Shown here piece by piece: positions 10,190 through 20,087 of a stretch of DNA of 64,000 nt. The notes beneath the pieces are model-generated. The model saw only the letters and a list, made by a program, of their open reading frames with translations. It was not told the origin of the DNA and did not search any database. Within the stretch, counting starts at the first letter, position 1. The number at the start of each line of letters is the position of its first letter. The position numbers and the translations under genes were made by a program. The DNA comes from Aeromonas dhakensis (GTDB taxonomy: Bacteria; Pseudomonadota; Gammaproteobacteria; Enterobacterales; Aeromonadaceae), in assembly GCF_000820305.1 (NCBI RefSeq), contig NZ_CDBH01000045.1:310001-374000 (forward strand). Direction: 5' to 3'.

Positions 10190-11680
10190 TCAGCGCAGGG
10201 TGATCTGCTTGACCACCTCGGCAATGACGGTGGGACGTTCGGCACTGGTCGGCTCGCTACTGTCATCCTCATCCAGCTCTTCGCGGCGATGGGCCTTCTG
10301 CTGCTCGTTGTCGAGCCAGAGCAGGCTCTGGTAGTACTGGCGCACGTTGTTGACGTAGTTGCGCGCCTCGCCGCCGCGGGCATAGCCGTAGCGCACCTTG
10401 CGGTGCCAGCGTGACTGCTGCAGCAGCGGCAGCACCTCTTTCACGTCGCTCCAGGCGTCCGGATTCTTGCCGAGATCCTTGGTCAGGCGGCGGGCATCCA
10501 TCATGTGGCCGTAGCCGATGTTGTAGGCGGTGAGGGCAAACCACACCTTCTCGTCATCGGGCACCGAGGCGGGCACCTTCGCCATCATCTGCTCGAGATA
10601 ACGGGCGCCCCCCTTGATGCTCTCCTCCGGGTGCAGCCGGTTGTTGACCCCCATCGCCTTGGCGGTGGGCTCGGTCAGCATCATCATGCCGCGCACCCCT
10701 GTGTAGGAGCGCGCCTCAGGATCCCAGTGGGACTCCTGATAGCTGATGGCGGCCAGCAGGCGCCAGTCCACCAGCTTGGCGTGGGTCTTGAACAGATCCT
10801 GATACTTGGGCAGCAGGCTCTTGGCCCGCTGCAGGAAGGTGCGGGTGTCGACGAAGTCGAAGTTCTGCACGTGGCCGAAATACTTCTCGTCGAGCTTGGC
10901 GATGGCGCCATCCATGAAGCGTTGGCCGAAGAAGTCGATGATGCTGGCGTAGAGGCTGTCGTCCGGCAGCTTGGTCATGGCCCAGGCCACGGTCTGGTTC
11001 TTGGCCAGCGTTATCCCCTCGGTGAGCTCGGGGTAGTAGCGCTGGGTACGGGCCAGCACGGTATCCTGCACCACCGTGTAGTCAATCTTGCCGTCGGCCA
11101 CCTGCTTGAGCAGTTCCTCCACGTCGGCGTCCCGGTTGGTGCTCCACTTGAGGTTGGGGTGCTGCTTGGCCAGCTCCTTGAGCAGATCCTCCCCGGTAGA
11201 GCCGGCAGGCACCACTATGTTGCCCTTGAGATCGCCGATGTCCCTGGGCTTGGGGGAGCCGTTGCGATAGACCAGCTTGGGCGAGACCTGGTAGAAGCCG
11301 GGGCCGAAGCGAAACAGCTGGCGCCGCTCCGGGGTGATGACGATGGCGGCGGCGGCCAGATCGAGCTTGCCCTTCTTGAGCAGATCCACCAGCTCGGCGG
11401 TGGAGTAGACCGGCACTATGGTCAGCTTGACCCCCAGCCAGTCGGCATAGCTTCTCGCCAGCTCGTAATCGAACCCCTGGGCGGTGTCGTCACGCTGGTA
11501 ATAAGAGGTGGGGCCGTAGATGGTGCCAACCCGGATCTCGCCCCGCTGGCGGATCTGCTCCAGCTGGCTGGAGGGGGTGTAGAAGTCGCAACCGACCAGG
11601 GTCAGCAGCAACATCAGCCCGATAAACAGTCGAAAAATGCAGCGCAAGTAGGTGAGTACCCTTGTTGAAAAAATCGGCAT
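10190..11680 (-). CDS. mltF: membrane-bound lytic murein transglycosylase F
   Basis: Cleaves peptidoglycan glycan strands, forming 1,6-anhydromuropeptides. The 496-residue protein has an N-terminal export signal, a solute-binding-like domain (about 45-275), and a C-terminal SLT lysozyme-like domain with the catalytic glutamate in YQESHW and the GVRGMMMLT motif. The signal ends in a lipobox, LVGC, with Asp at +2. By the E. coli sorting rule, Asp at +2 would keep the lipoprotein in the inner membrane, which is odd for this family. It faces away from purL. Confidence 0.95.
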   Translation of the reverse strand: MPIFSTRVLTYLRCIFRLFIGLMLLLTLVGCDFYTPSSQLEQIRQRGEIRVGTIYGPTSYYQRDDTAQGFDYELARSYADWLGVKLTIVPVYSTAELVDLLKKGKLDLAAAAIVITPERRQLFRFGPGFYQVSPKLVYRNGSPKPRDIGDLKGNIVVPAGSTGEDLLKELAKQHPNLKWSTNRDADVEELLKQVADGKIDYTVVQDTVLARTQRYYPELTEGITLAKNQTVAWAMTKLPDDSLYASIIDFFGQRFMDGAIAKLDEKYFGHVQNFDFVDTRTFLQRAKSLLPKYQDLFKTHAKLVDWRLLAAISYQESHWDPEARSYTGVRGMMMLTEPTAKAMGVNNRLHPEESIKGGARYLEQMMAKVPASVPDDEKVWFALTAYNIGYGHMMDARRLTKDLGKNPDAWSDVKEVLPLLQQSRWHRKVRYGYARGGEARNYVNNVRQYYQSLLWLDNEQQKAHRREELDEDDSSEPTSAERPTVIAEVVKQITLR

Positions 11681-11741
11681 TTGTCAAAAAAGAGGCACCT
11701 TTATACCAGAGAGTGTGGACCGAGTCACACTTGGCAAAACA

Positions 11742-11757
11742 AGAAAAACGTTTGTCC
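11742..11757 (+). promoter_or_regulatory. putative PurR operator of purL
   Basis: The core AAAACGTTTG matches the centre of the PurR consensus (CAAACGTTTNC), and the site overlaps the -35 of the purL promoter as expected for a repressor. The outer positions fit poorly. Confidence 0.45.
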
Positions 11758-11780
11758 GCCGTCGGCCTGATCCCTATAAT
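11752..11780 (+). promoter_or_regulatory. sigma-70-type promoter of purL
   Basis: TTGTCC at 11752-11757 and TATAAT at 11775-11780 with 17 bases between, 50 bases before the purL ATG. Confidence 0.7.
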
Positions 11781-11829
11781 ACGCGCGTCTCAATTCCCCC
11801 CCACTTCAACACTTGGTGAGAAAGGTCAT

Positions 11830-14800
11830 ATGGATATCTTGCGTGGTGCCCCCGCACTGTCTGAGTTTCGTGTCCAAAAACTGCTGCAACGCTTCGCGCA
11901 GATGAAACAGGAGAGAGGAGTAGAGATAGAGGATGTCTATGCCGAATATGTGCACTTCGCCGAGCTCTCGAGCCCGCTGTCGCCCCCGGAGCGAGCGACC
12001 TTGGGCCAGCTCCTGCGCTACGGCCCGACCATCCCCGAACACACCCCCAGCGGTCAGCTGTTTCTCGTTACCCCCCGCCCCGGCACTATCTCCCCCTGGT
12101 CTTCCAAAGCAACCGACATCGCCCACAACTGCGGCCTGACCCAGGTCAAGCGGCTCGAGCGCGGCATTGCCTACTACGTGCAGGCCAAGGGTGAGCTGAG
12201 CGCTGTCCAGCGCGCCGACGTGGCCGCCGTGCTGCACGACCGCATGATGGAGACGGTGTTTGGCGAGATGAACGAGGCCGCCGCCCTGTTTGCCCATCAG
12301 GAGCCGCGCCCCTTCACCCAGGTGGACGTGCTGGCCGGTGGCCGCGCCGCCCTGGCCGAGGCCAACGTGGCACTGGGTCTGGCGCTGGCCGACGACGAAA
12401 TCGACTATCTGGTGGAGAACTTCACCCGGCTGGGTCGCAATCCCAACGACATCGAGCTCTACATGTTTGCCCAGGCAAACTCCGAGCACTGCCGCCACAA
12501 GATCTTCAACGCCGACTGGACCATCGACGGCGAGCAGCAGCCCAAGTCGCTGTTCAAGATGATCAAGAACACCTTCGAGCAGACGCCGGATCATGTCCTG
12601 TCTGCCTATAAAGACAACGCCGCCGTGATGGAAGGGAGCCAGGGTGGCCGCTTCTTCCCGAGCCCCGCCAACGGCGAATACCAGTACCACCAGGAGCAGG
12701 TCGACATCCTGATGAAGGTGGAGACCCACAACCACCCGACCGCCATCTCCCCCTTCCCGGGCGCCGCTACCGGCTCCGGCGGCGAAATCCGCGACGAGGG
12801 TGCGACAGGCCGTGGCGCCAAGCCCAAGGCGGGCCTGGTGGGCTTCTCCGTCTCCAACCTGCGCATCCCCGGTTTCGAGCAGCCCTGGGAGCAGGATTTC
12901 GGCAAGCCGAGCCGCATCGTCAGCGCCTTTGACATCATGCAGGAGGGGCCGCTTGGCGGCGCCGCCTTCAACAACGAGTTCGGCCGTCCGGCCATTCTCG
13001 GTTACTTCCGTACCTTCGAAGAGGAGGTGCCGAGCCACAATGGCGTCGAGGTGCGTGGCTACCACAAACCCATCATGCTAGCGGGCGGCATCGGCAACAT
13101 CCGCAGCGAACACGTCCAGAAAGGGGAGATCCCGGTAGGGGCTGCCCTCATCGTGTTGGGTGGCCCGGCCATGAACATCGGTCTGGGCGGCGGCGCCGCA
13201 TCCTCCATGGCCTCCGGTCAGTCGGCGGAAGATCTCGACTTTGCCTCGGTGCAGCGTGACAACCCCGAGATGGAGCGCCGCTGCCAGGAGGTGATCGATC
13301 GCTGCTGGCAGCTGGGGGACGACAACCCCATCGTCTTCATTCACGACGTGGGGGCGGGTGGCCTCTCCAACGCCATGCCGGAGCTGGTGAGCGACGGCGA
13401 TCGCGGCGGTCGTTTCGACCTGCGCGCCATTCCGAACGACGAGCCGGGCATGAGCCCGCTGGAGATCTGGTGCAACGAATCCCAGGAGCGCTACGTACTG
13501 GCGGTGGCCAAAGAGAAGCTACCGCTGTTCAAGGCGCTGTGCGAGCGTGAGCGTGCACCCTATGCCGTCATCGGCAGCGCCACCGAAGAGAAACACCTGA
13601 CCCTCTCCGACCAGCACTTTGACAACCACCCCATCGATCTGCCGCTGGACGTGCTGCTGGGCAAGACCCCCAAGATGCACCGCGACGTAGCGAGCCTGCC
13701 GGCCCAGGGCAAGGTACTGCAACTGGATGGCATCACCCTCGGCGACGCCGCCGAGCGGGTATTGCGTCTGCCCACCGTGGCGGAGAAATCCTTCCTCATC
13801 ACCATCGGCGATCGCAGCGTGACGGGTCTGGTCAACCGCGACCAGATGGTCGGCCCCTGGCAGATCCCGGTGGCCGACTGCGCCGTCACCGCCGCCACCT
13901 ACGACAGCTACCATGGCGAAGCCATGTCCATGGGCGAGCGCACCCCGGTGGCGCTGCTCTCTCATGCGGCTTCCGCCCGTATGGCGGTGGCCGAGGCCCT
14001 GACCAACCTGGCGCCTGCTCACATCGGTTCCCTCAAGCGGGTCAAGCTCTCTGCCAACTGGATGGCCGCTGCCGGTCACCCGGGCGAAGATGCCGGTCTC
14101 TACGAGGCGGTCAAGGCGGTGGGCGAGGAGCTCTGCCCGGCCCTTGGCATCACCATTCCGGTGGGCAAGGACTCCATGTCCATGAAGACCCGCTGGCAGC
14201 AGGATGGCAAGGAGCAGAGCGTCACCTCGCCGCTCTCCCTGCTCATCTCCGCCTTTGCCCGAGTCGAGGATGTGCGCAACACTGTCACCCCGCAACTGCG
14301 CAGCGATCTTGGTGAAACCGACCTGATCCTCATCGACCTTGGCAACGGCAAGCAGCGCCTCGGCGCCTCCGCCCTGGCCCAGGTCTATCGCCAGCTGGGT
14401 GACAAGGCGCCGGATCTGGACAACCCGGTCCAGCTCAAGGGCTTCTTCAACGCCATCCAGGCGCTGGTGGCCGATCGCAAGCTGATCGCCTATCACGACC
14501 GCTCCGACGGCGGCCTCTTCGTCACCCTGGTGGAGATGGCCTTCGCCGGTCACTGCGGTCTCGACCTGCAGCTGGATCGCATCGGTGGCGAGCTGCTGCC
14601 GGCCCTGTTCAACGAGGAGCTGGGTGCCGTCATCCAGGTACGCCGTGAGGACAAGGAAGCGGTGATGACCCTGCTGGCCGGTCACGGTCTGGCGGCCTGC
14701 TCCCACGTGCTCGGCACGGTGCGCGAGGGGGATCTCATCACCCTGCAGCGGGCCGGTCAGGAGGTCTATCGCGCCAGCCGCACTGCCCTGCGCACCATCT

Positions 14801-15735
14801 GGGGCGAGACCAGCTGGCAGATGCAGCGTCTGCGCGACAACCCCGAGTGCGCGGATCAGGAGCATGCCGCCCGTCAGGACGCAGCCGATCCGGGTCTGCA
14901 GGCCAGGCTCAGCTACAACCCGGCCGAGGACGTGGCGGCGCCCTATATCGCCAAAGGTGTCTCCCCCCGTCTGGCGGTGCTGCGCGAGCAGGGGGTCAAC
15001 TCCCACGTGGAGATGGCGGCAGCGTTTGACCGCGCCGGCTTCACCGCCGTCGACGTCCATATGAGCGACATCCTCAGTGGCCGCATCAAGCTGGAGCAGT
15101 TCCAGACCCTGGTGGCCTGTGGCGGCTTCTCCTACGGCGACGTGCTGGGGGCGGGCGAGGGCTGGGCCAAGTCCATCCTGTTCAACGAGGGCGCCCGCGA
15201 GCAGTTCCAGCGCTTCTTCGAGCGCGGCGATACCCTCTCTCTGGGGGTGTGCAACGGTTGCCAGATGATGTCCAACCTGCGCGAGCTGATCCCGGGCGCC
15301 GCTCTGTGGCCGCGCTTCGTGCGCAACCGCTCCGAGCGCTTCGAGGCCCGCTTCAGCCTGGTGGAAGTACAGGACTCCCCGTCCGCCTTCTTCGCCGGCA
15401 TGGCGGGCTCCGTGATGCCGATTGCCGTCTCCCACGGGGAAGGGCGGGTGGAGGTGCGCGATGCCGCCCACCTGGCGTCGTTGCAAGCCAGCGGTCTGGT
15501 GGGGCTGCGTTTCGTCGACAACAGCGGTCAGGTGACCGAGCTGTACCCGGCAAACCCGAACGGCTCGCCGGACGGCATCACCGCCGTGACCACCACGGAT
15601 GGCCGCGCCACCATCATGATGCCGCACCCGGAGCGGGTGTTCCGCACCGTCGCCAACTCCTGGCACCCGGACAACTGGGGCGAGGATGGCGCCTGGATGC
15701 GGATGTTCCGCAATGCCCGGGTTCGTCTGGGCTAA
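11830..15735 (+). CDS. purL: phosphoribosylformylglycinamidine synthase (large single-chain form)
   Basis: Fourth step of purine synthesis: FGAR + glutamine + ATP gives FGAM. At 1301 residues it is the fused PurL type with an N-terminal domain, two PurM-like synthetase halves, and a C-terminal class I glutamine amidotransferase. The nucleophile is C1141 in GVCNGCQ, and HPE lies near the C-terminus (PHPERVF). The ATG at 11830 starts MDILRGAP, as in E. coli; the open frame to 11662 is upstream leader. Probably monocistronic, with its own promoter, a possible PurR site and a strong terminator. Confidence 0.98.
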   Translation: MDILRGAPALSEFRVQKLLQRFAQMKQERGVEIEDVYAEYVHFAELSSPLSPPERATLGQLLRYGPTIPEHTPSGQLFLVTPRPGTISPWSSKATDIAHNCGLTQVKRLERGIAYYVQAKGELSAVQRADVAAVLHDRMMETVFGEMNEAAALFAHQEPRPFTQVDVLAGGRAALAEANVALGLALADDEIDYLVENFTRLGRNPNDIELYMFAQANSEHCRHKIFNADWTIDGEQQPKSLFKMIKNTFEQTPDHVLSAYKDNAAVMEGSQGGRFFPSPANGEYQYHQEQVDILMKVETHNHPTAISPFPGAATGSGGEIRDEGATGRGAKPKAGLVGFSVSNLRIPGFEQPWEQDFGKPSRIVSAFDIMQEGPLGGAAFNNEFGRPAILGYFRTFEEEVPSHNGVEVRGYHKPIMLAGGIGNIRSEHVQKGEIPVGAALIVLGGPAMNIGLGGGAASSMASGQSAEDLDFASVQRDNPEMERRCQEVIDRCWQLGDDNPIVFIHDVGAGGLSNAMPELVSDGDRGGRFDLRAIPNDEPGMSPLEIWCNESQERYVLAVAKEKLPLFKALCERERAPYAVIGSATEEKHLTLSDQHFDNHPIDLPLDVLLGKTPKMHRDVASLPAQGKVLQLDGITLGDAAERVLRLPTVAEKSFLITIGDRSVTGLVNRDQMVGPWQIPVADCAVTAATYDSYHGEAMSMGERTPVALLSHAASARMAVAEALTNLAPAHIGSLKRVKLSANWMAAAGHPGEDAGLYEAVKAVGEELCPALGITIPVGKDSMSMKTRWQQDGKEQSVTSPLSLLISAFARVEDVRNTVTPQLRSDLGETDLILIDLGNGKQRLGASALAQVYRQLGDKAPDLDNPVQLKGFFNAIQALVADRKLIAYHDRSDGGLFVTLVEMAFAGHCGLDLQLDRIGGELLPALFNEELGAVIQVRREDKEAVMTLLAGHGLAACSHVLGTVREGDLITLQRAGQEVYRASRTALRTIWGETSWQMQRLRDNPECADQEHAARQDAADPGLQARLSYNPAEDVAAPYIAKGVSPRLAVLREQGVNSHVEMAAAFDRAGFTAVDVHMSDILSGRIKLEQFQTLVACGGFSYGDVLGAGEGWAKSILFNEGAREQFQRFFERGDTLSLGVCNGCQMMSNLRELIPGAALWPRFVRNRSERFEARFSLVEVQDSPSAFFAGMAGSVMPIAVSHGEGRVEVRDAAHLASLQASGLVGLRFVDNSGQVTELYPANPNGSPDGITAVTTTDGRATIMMPHPERVFRTVANSWHPDNWGEDGAWMRMFRNARVRLG

Positions 15736-15751
15736 GCCTGCGACGCAAAAA

Positions 15752-15780
15752 AAAACCGGCCCTTGTGGCCGGTTTTTTTA
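15752..15780. terminator. bidirectional terminator of purL and the HD-GYP operon
   Basis: AACCGGCC/GGCCGGTT stem flanked by an A run on the left and a T run on the right, so it works in both directions between convergent genes. Confidence 0.85.
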
Positions 15781-15794
15781 TGGCGACGTTCCCG

Positions 15795-17327
15795 CTAGGG
15801 GCGGCCGTGACCCAGTTCGTGGGGGATGAAGTCACCGCGATCGAGAATGCGCAGGCAGGCGTCCACAACAGCTTCATCCAGCCGGGTGCCGCGCAGCTGG
15901 ATGATATGGGCCCTGGCCTGGGGAATGCCGAGGGCGGCGCGGTAGGGGCGATCGGAGGACATGGACTCCACGATGTCGGCCACCGTGAGGATGCGGGCCT
16001 CCAGCAGGATCTGCTCGCCCTTGAGCCCGGCCGGGTAGCCTGAGCCGTCGATGTACTCGTGGTGCTGGTGGATCATCTGGGCGATGGGCCAGGGCAGGGC
16101 GATGTCCTTGAGCACCTGATAACCGGCGCCCGGGTGCTCCTTGACCAGGTTGAACTCCTGCGGGGTCAGCCGCCCCGGCTTGGTGAGGATGTCGACCGGT
16201 ACCTGGATCTTGCCGATGTCGTGCACCATGGCCCCCAGATAGAGTCCCCGCAATCGCTTCTCATCTAGCTGCAGCTCGCGACCTATGGCCAGCGCCAGGG
16301 TGGCAACGTGCTTCTGGTGGCCGGCGGTGTAGGGATCGCGCTGCTCCAGCACGGCGGCTATGGCGCCGAGGGCATCTTCCAGCGCCAGCTCCAGTTGGCG
16401 GGCATGCAGCATCTTGTCGCGCTGGGCGGTGAGGTAGGCCTGCTGGGTGCTGCGGGCCTGCAGGCCATAGGCAAGGTAGTCCGCCAGCTGGCTGAAGAGG
16501 TGCACCTCCTCGTCGGTGAAGGGGCGGGCCTGCTCGCTGTGAATGAGCAGGCCGCCGTGCCCGCCGGTGTGCCACTGCAGCGGCAGCAGCAGGCGGGCGC
16601 GCAGGGTGGCCGAATGATGTACCAGCTCGCAGGGGAGCGCCTCGTTGCACGGCATCTCTGTGCTGATGGCCTGGTGCAGGGCGGGATCCCGGGTGAGCCA
16701 CTCGTCGCTGGCAAACCAGGTTGCGTTGCCCGCCTGCGCCAGCACCTGCAGGGTGTGCTGGTCAGGTTTTTCCTGCAGCACGGAGACGAGGGGGAAACGG
16801 CCGTCGAAGGTGATGGCGTCGCAGATCTCCTGCAGCAGCGTCTGCTCGTCGTCCGGTCTGAGCATGGCGTGATGGGCGCGGCCGATGGCTTCCAGGGTCC
16901 AGGTGTACTGTTGCAGCCGCTCCTGCTGCTGCTTCTTCTCGGTGATGTCATCGAAGAAGACCCCGACGCCGACCACCTGACCCAGCTCGTCGAACAGGGG
17001 AAACTTGGTGGTGCTGAGCCAGCGGGCCTCGCCTCCCTTGAGATAGGGTTCCTCGTGGCGCTGGGTGGTGCCGCTGGTCATGACCCTGAGATCGTCGTCC
17101 CGATAGCGCTGGGCCAGCTCGGCTGGGAAGAAGTCGGCATCGCACTTGCCGACCAGCTCGGCCGGGGTGAGGGCGAGATCGTCTGCCAGCAGCCGGTTGC
17201 AGGCGATGAAGAGGGAGCGGGTATCCTTGAGCAGCACCCGGTAGGGCAGCTGATCCATCACCTGGCCAAGCAGGGCGGCCGTGGGCAGCGGGGTAAAGGG
17301 CGGTGCGGGTCTTGAACTCATCGTCAT
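15795..17327 (-). CDS. PAS/GAF/HD-GYP domain protein, predicted active c-di-GMP phosphodiesterase
   Basis: Predicted to hydrolyse cyclic di-GMP in response to a sensed signal. In a 510-residue product I see a PAS domain (about 20-135), a GAF-like domain (about 140-295) and an HD-GYP domain (about 315-510). The HD-GYP motifs are intact: H336 in TAGH, H369-D370 with K373 (HDIGK), HHE at about 422, and DGSGYP ending at 432. No membrane segment is visible. It is the last gene of a three-gene operon, 10 bases behind a paralogous HD-GYP gene. The start is either ATG 17327 or ATG 17321. Confidence 0.9.
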   Translation of the reverse strand: MTMSSRPAPPFTPLPTAALLGQVMDQLPYRVLLKDTRSLFIACNRLLADDLALTPAELVGKCDADFFPAELAQRYRDDDLRVMTSGTTQRHEEPYLKGGEARWLSTTKFPLFDELGQVVGVGVFFDDITEKKQQQERLQQYTWTLEAIGRAHHAMLRPDDEQTLLQEICDAITFDGRFPLVSVLQEKPDQHTLQVLAQAGNATWFASDEWLTRDPALHQAISTEMPCNEALPCELVHHSATLRARLLLPLQWHTGGHGGLLIHSEQARPFTDEEVHLFSQLADYLAYGLQARSTQQAYLTAQRDKMLHARQLELALEDALGAIAAVLEQRDPYTAGHQKHVATLALAIGRELQLDEKRLRGLYLGAMVHDIGKIQVPVDILTKPGRLTPQEFNLVKEHPGAGYQVLKDIALPWPIAQMIHQHHEYIDGSGYPAGLKGEQILLEARILTVADIVESMSSDRPYRAALGIPQARAHIIQLRGTRLDEAVVDACLRILDRGDFIPHELGHGRP

Positions 17328-17337
17328 CCAGCCTCGG

Positions 17338-18771
17338 TCAAAGGGGGGTGAAGCGGTAGCCCGCCTGCCAGACGGCGAAGCAGGCGCTGACCACCTGTTC
17401 GTCGTAGTGGACACCGGCATAGCGGGTCAGCTCGGCGAAGGCATCGGTGAAGGAGAGGGCCCGCCGAAACGGACGGTGGGCGGTCATGGCCGCCAGGGAG
17501 TCGGCCACCCGGATGATGCGCGCCTCCAGGCAGATGGCATCCCCCTGCAATCCCTGCGGATAGCCGCTGCCGTCCATGTTCTCATGGTGCTGCTGCACTA
17601 TGGTGGCGATGGGCCAGGGGAAGTCTATCTGCTGCAAAATTTCACAGCCCGCCTGCGGGTGCAGCTTGATGAGCTCGAACTCCACCTCCCGCAATTCGCG
17701 GGGGCGGGTGAGGATCTCCGCCGGGATCTGCAGCAGGCCGATGTTGTGCACCATGGCGGCGAGGCCCAGTCCATCCAGCCGATCCTGCGCGAGTTGCAGA
17801 TGCTGGCCGATGGCCAGCGCCAGATCGTGCACGCGCCGCTCGTGGCCCGCGGTGCTGGGATCCTTGTGGGCGATGGCGGAGGAGAGCGCCGCTATGGTCT
17901 GGAACAGCAGGGTACGTTGCTGCTGCTCGCTCTCCTTGATGTGGGTGATGTCGACCAGCGCGCCTATGATGCCGGCCACCTCGCCCTGATGGTCGTAGAA
18001 GAGATCCTTGAAGTTGAGCACCTGATAGCGGCGGCCCTCCCGGTCAAACAGGGTGTGCTCGAAATATTGCGGTTGCCTGCTGCGCAGTACTTCCAGGTCG
18101 CGCTGGGTGTATTCGTCGGCCATCTCCGGGGGCAGGAGCTCGTCCACCCGCTTGCCCTGCAGCTCGGCCTTGCTGATGCCGGTGATCTGGGTGAAGGTCG
18201 GGTTGCAGCTGATGAAACGCCCCTCGACATCCTTGTAAAACACCGGGATGGGGATTGCCCTTAACAGGGATTCGTTGAAGCGCTGCATGTCGACCAGCTC
18301 CGCCTGCTGGCGCAGCGCCAGCTGCTCGCTGTCCCGGCACAGCTGGATGGCGCGGGCCAGGTTGCCGAGGATGGGGCTGAACAGGTGGCAGAGCCGCTCT
18401 CCCTGCTGCTCCGTATTGGGGGAGAGCAGCAGCATCAGATAGCCCCCCTCGATCCGCAGCCGGTAGGCAAAGGGGTAGGGGCGTGCCGCGGGCAGTGGCA
18501 GCGGGGCGCGCAGGATGCACTGCTCGCCGTCGCCGACCCAGTGGGGCAGCGCGAGCGGCTCCCCCTGATGGCTGACCAGCTGCTCATCCCCGATCGCCTT
18601 GATGATCTTGTACTCCCCCTGTGGCAACTGCTGCAGCACCAGCCCGACCGGGCAGGCACAGTGAAACAGAAAACGCTGCAGTACCTTGGTCAGCAGGGCG
18701 TCCAGAGTGACCTCGCGGCCGATGCAGAGGGCAAGATCGCAGACGATGGCCATGGCGTGGTCGTTGTTCAT
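17338..18771 (-). CDS. PAS/HD-GYP domain protein with degenerate HD motif
   Basis: Paralogue of the next gene. The 477 residues contain a GAF-like N-terminal region (about 1-150), a PAS domain (about 170-280) and an HD-GYP domain (about 295-477). The metal-binding HD pair reads H342-N343 and the usual GK is G345-L346, so the key Asp and Lys are gone. HH395-396 and the DGSGYP loop (400-405) remain. It may bind rather than cleave c-di-GMP, or act as a partner of the active paralogue; that is inference. Its ATG overlaps the FIST stop by four bases. Confidence 0.88.
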   Translation of the reverse strand: MNNDHAMAIVCDLALCIGREVTLDALLTKVLQRFLFHCACPVGLVLQQLPQGEYKIIKAIGDEQLVSHQGEPLALPHWVGDGEQCILRAPLPLPAARPYPFAYRLRIEGGYLMLLLSPNTEQQGERLCHLFSPILGNLARAIQLCRDSEQLALRQQAELVDMQRFNESLLRAIPIPVFYKDVEGRFISCNPTFTQITGISKAELQGKRVDELLPPEMADEYTQRDLEVLRSRQPQYFEHTLFDREGRRYQVLNFKDLFYDHQGEVAGIIGALVDITHIKESEQQQRTLLFQTIAALSSAIAHKDPSTAGHERRVHDLALAIGQHLQLAQDRLDGLGLAAMVHNIGLLQIPAEILTRPRELREVEFELIKLHPQAGCEILQQIDFPWPIATIVQQHHENMDGSGYPQGLQGDAICLEARIIRVADSLAAMTAHRPFRRALSFTDAFAELTRYAGVHYDEQVVSACFAVWQAGYRFTPL

Positions 18772-19898
18772 CGCCGTCCCTCCCCGTTGCAGAGAATGGC
18801 GCCGTTGTGAAACAGCGGATACTCCCCCGGTCGCAGGCTGCCAATCTCGCCAAGGGAGAGGGCGCCCACCAGCTCGTGGGCACCGCTGTGGCTGAAGAGG
18901 GTCTTCAGCTCCAGCGTGCTCTGCTCGCCGAAGTGCTGCTGACGGCCGGCGCAGTAGTAGATCTCGAGGCGCTCGGGGGCACCGTGCCGGCTCAGCTTTT
19001 CGGCCAGCTCGATGGCGTGGGCGGTCGGGCTCTGCGGCGCCTTGAGCAGGGTGAGGATGCTGTGATCCGGTACCTCCCCGACGCAGAGCAGGGCCCCCTC
19101 TTCGGTGACGGCGACCGGGATGCGCACGATGACGTCGCCGTTGGCCCGCAGCAGCCCGAGCGGCAGGTGGACGCCGTACTGGTAGAACTGATCCGGCGTG
19201 AGGCGCTGCTGGAACTGTTGCTGGACCAGGGACTGGTAGCGACTGAAGGCCGGCTCCCAGTCGATGAAGGCAATCTTGTTGCCCTCGCTGCTGGTGGCCA
19301 GCATGGGCTGGGCGGTGAGCTGATAGCCGTGCTCGAGCAGCGGGTAGCTGTGGTGGGGCAGCAGGGTGCAGCAGACCGCCTGCGCCAGCAATCTGTGGTT
19401 GTCGAACAGGCAGGGCATGGGGCGGAACTGGCCGCTGCCGGCATTGACGCCGGCATAATTGACCCTGTCCGCGAGATGCAGATAGATCCCCTCAAGGAGG
19501 GAGGCGATGTTGGGGATCATGGCATCAAAGGTCAGAAAGAGGGTCGGTACGCCCGCGGCCTCTGGCCACTGCGCAAGCTGGGGGAGCAGCGCATCGCAAA
19601 GGGTGCTGACTTGCAGGTCTGTGCTGGCGGCGGGATCGAGCGGGATGAGCAGGGGGGCGTGGGAGGCCGGGCGCGGCAGCAGCCAGGCACCGTGCTCATG
19701 AAAGCCGTGGCGGCTGATGAGGCGGGGAAAGAGTGCGCCGCTGAGCTGAATATCGAGCCGCCTGCACTGCTGCTGCAGCTCGGCCACGTGCCCGGCATCC
19801 TGCTCGGCCAGCAAGAGATCGAGCCGCTCCCCGCGATAGGGTTGCAGTGCATCGGCCAGTGGTTGCGCATCGAATGAAAGAAAAGCGGGCTGCATCAT
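18768..19898 (-). CDS. FIST N- and C-domain sensor protein
   Basis: FIST proteins are cytoplasmic ligand-sensing modules found next to signal-transduction genes; some (NosP) bind haem and nitric oxide. This 376-residue product has the FIST N region (about 20-200) and the FIST C region (about 215-360), with a conserved-looking GALSLGEIG near the C-terminus. No effector domain is attached, so it probably works with the two HD-GYP proteins encoded downstream. I chose ATG 19898, nine bases after GGAG; the frame is open to 19940. No haem-binding residue can be assigned by eye. Confidence 0.82.
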   Translation of the reverse strand: MMQPAFLSFDAQPLADALQPYRGERLDLLLAEQDAGHVAELQQQCRRLDIQLSGALFPRLISRHGFHEHGAWLLPRPASHAPLLIPLDPAASTDLQVSTLCDALLPQLAQWPEAAGVPTLFLTFDAMIPNIASLLEGIYLHLADRVNYAGVNAGSGQFRPMPCLFDNHRLLAQAVCCTLLPHHSYPLLEHGYQLTAQPMLATSSEGNKIAFIDWEPAFSRYQSLVQQQFQQRLTPDQFYQYGVHLPLGLLRANGDVIVRIPVAVTEEGALLCVGEVPDHSILTLLKAPQSPTAHAIELAEKLSRHGAPERLEIYYCAGRQQHFGEQSTLELKTLFSHSGAHELVGALSLGEIGSLRPGEYPLFHNGAILCNGEGRR

Positions 19899-19971
19899 CC
19901 CTCGGAACTCCTTTCCTGCCAATGGCCAATATATCAGCAAGGCGGGCGAGGTGGATACCCGGTCGTGTCCG

Positions 19972-19983
19972 ATAAGCGCTTAT
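19972..19983. promoter_or_regulatory. perfect palindrome upstream of the FIST operon
   Basis: ATAAGCGCTTAT is a 12-base perfect palindrome about 75 bases before the FIST start, followed by a second TTATAA-rich repeat to about 19996. It could be an operator; no regulator is known to me for it. Confidence 0.35.
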
Positions 19984-20045
19984 AAGCCGTTATAAAGGCA
20001 GATAAATTTGAGATGGCTGGTCAGGCATCCAGTTTTGGGCAGATA

Positions 20046-20074
20046 AAAAAACCGGCCACCTGGGCCGGTTTTTG
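20046..20074 (-). terminator. terminator of the nuo operon
   Basis: ACCGGCC/GGCCGGT stem with an A run on its left side, which becomes a T run on the minus strand just after the nuoN stop. Confidence 0.85.
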
Positions 20075-20087
20075 AAGTGGAGTGAAA

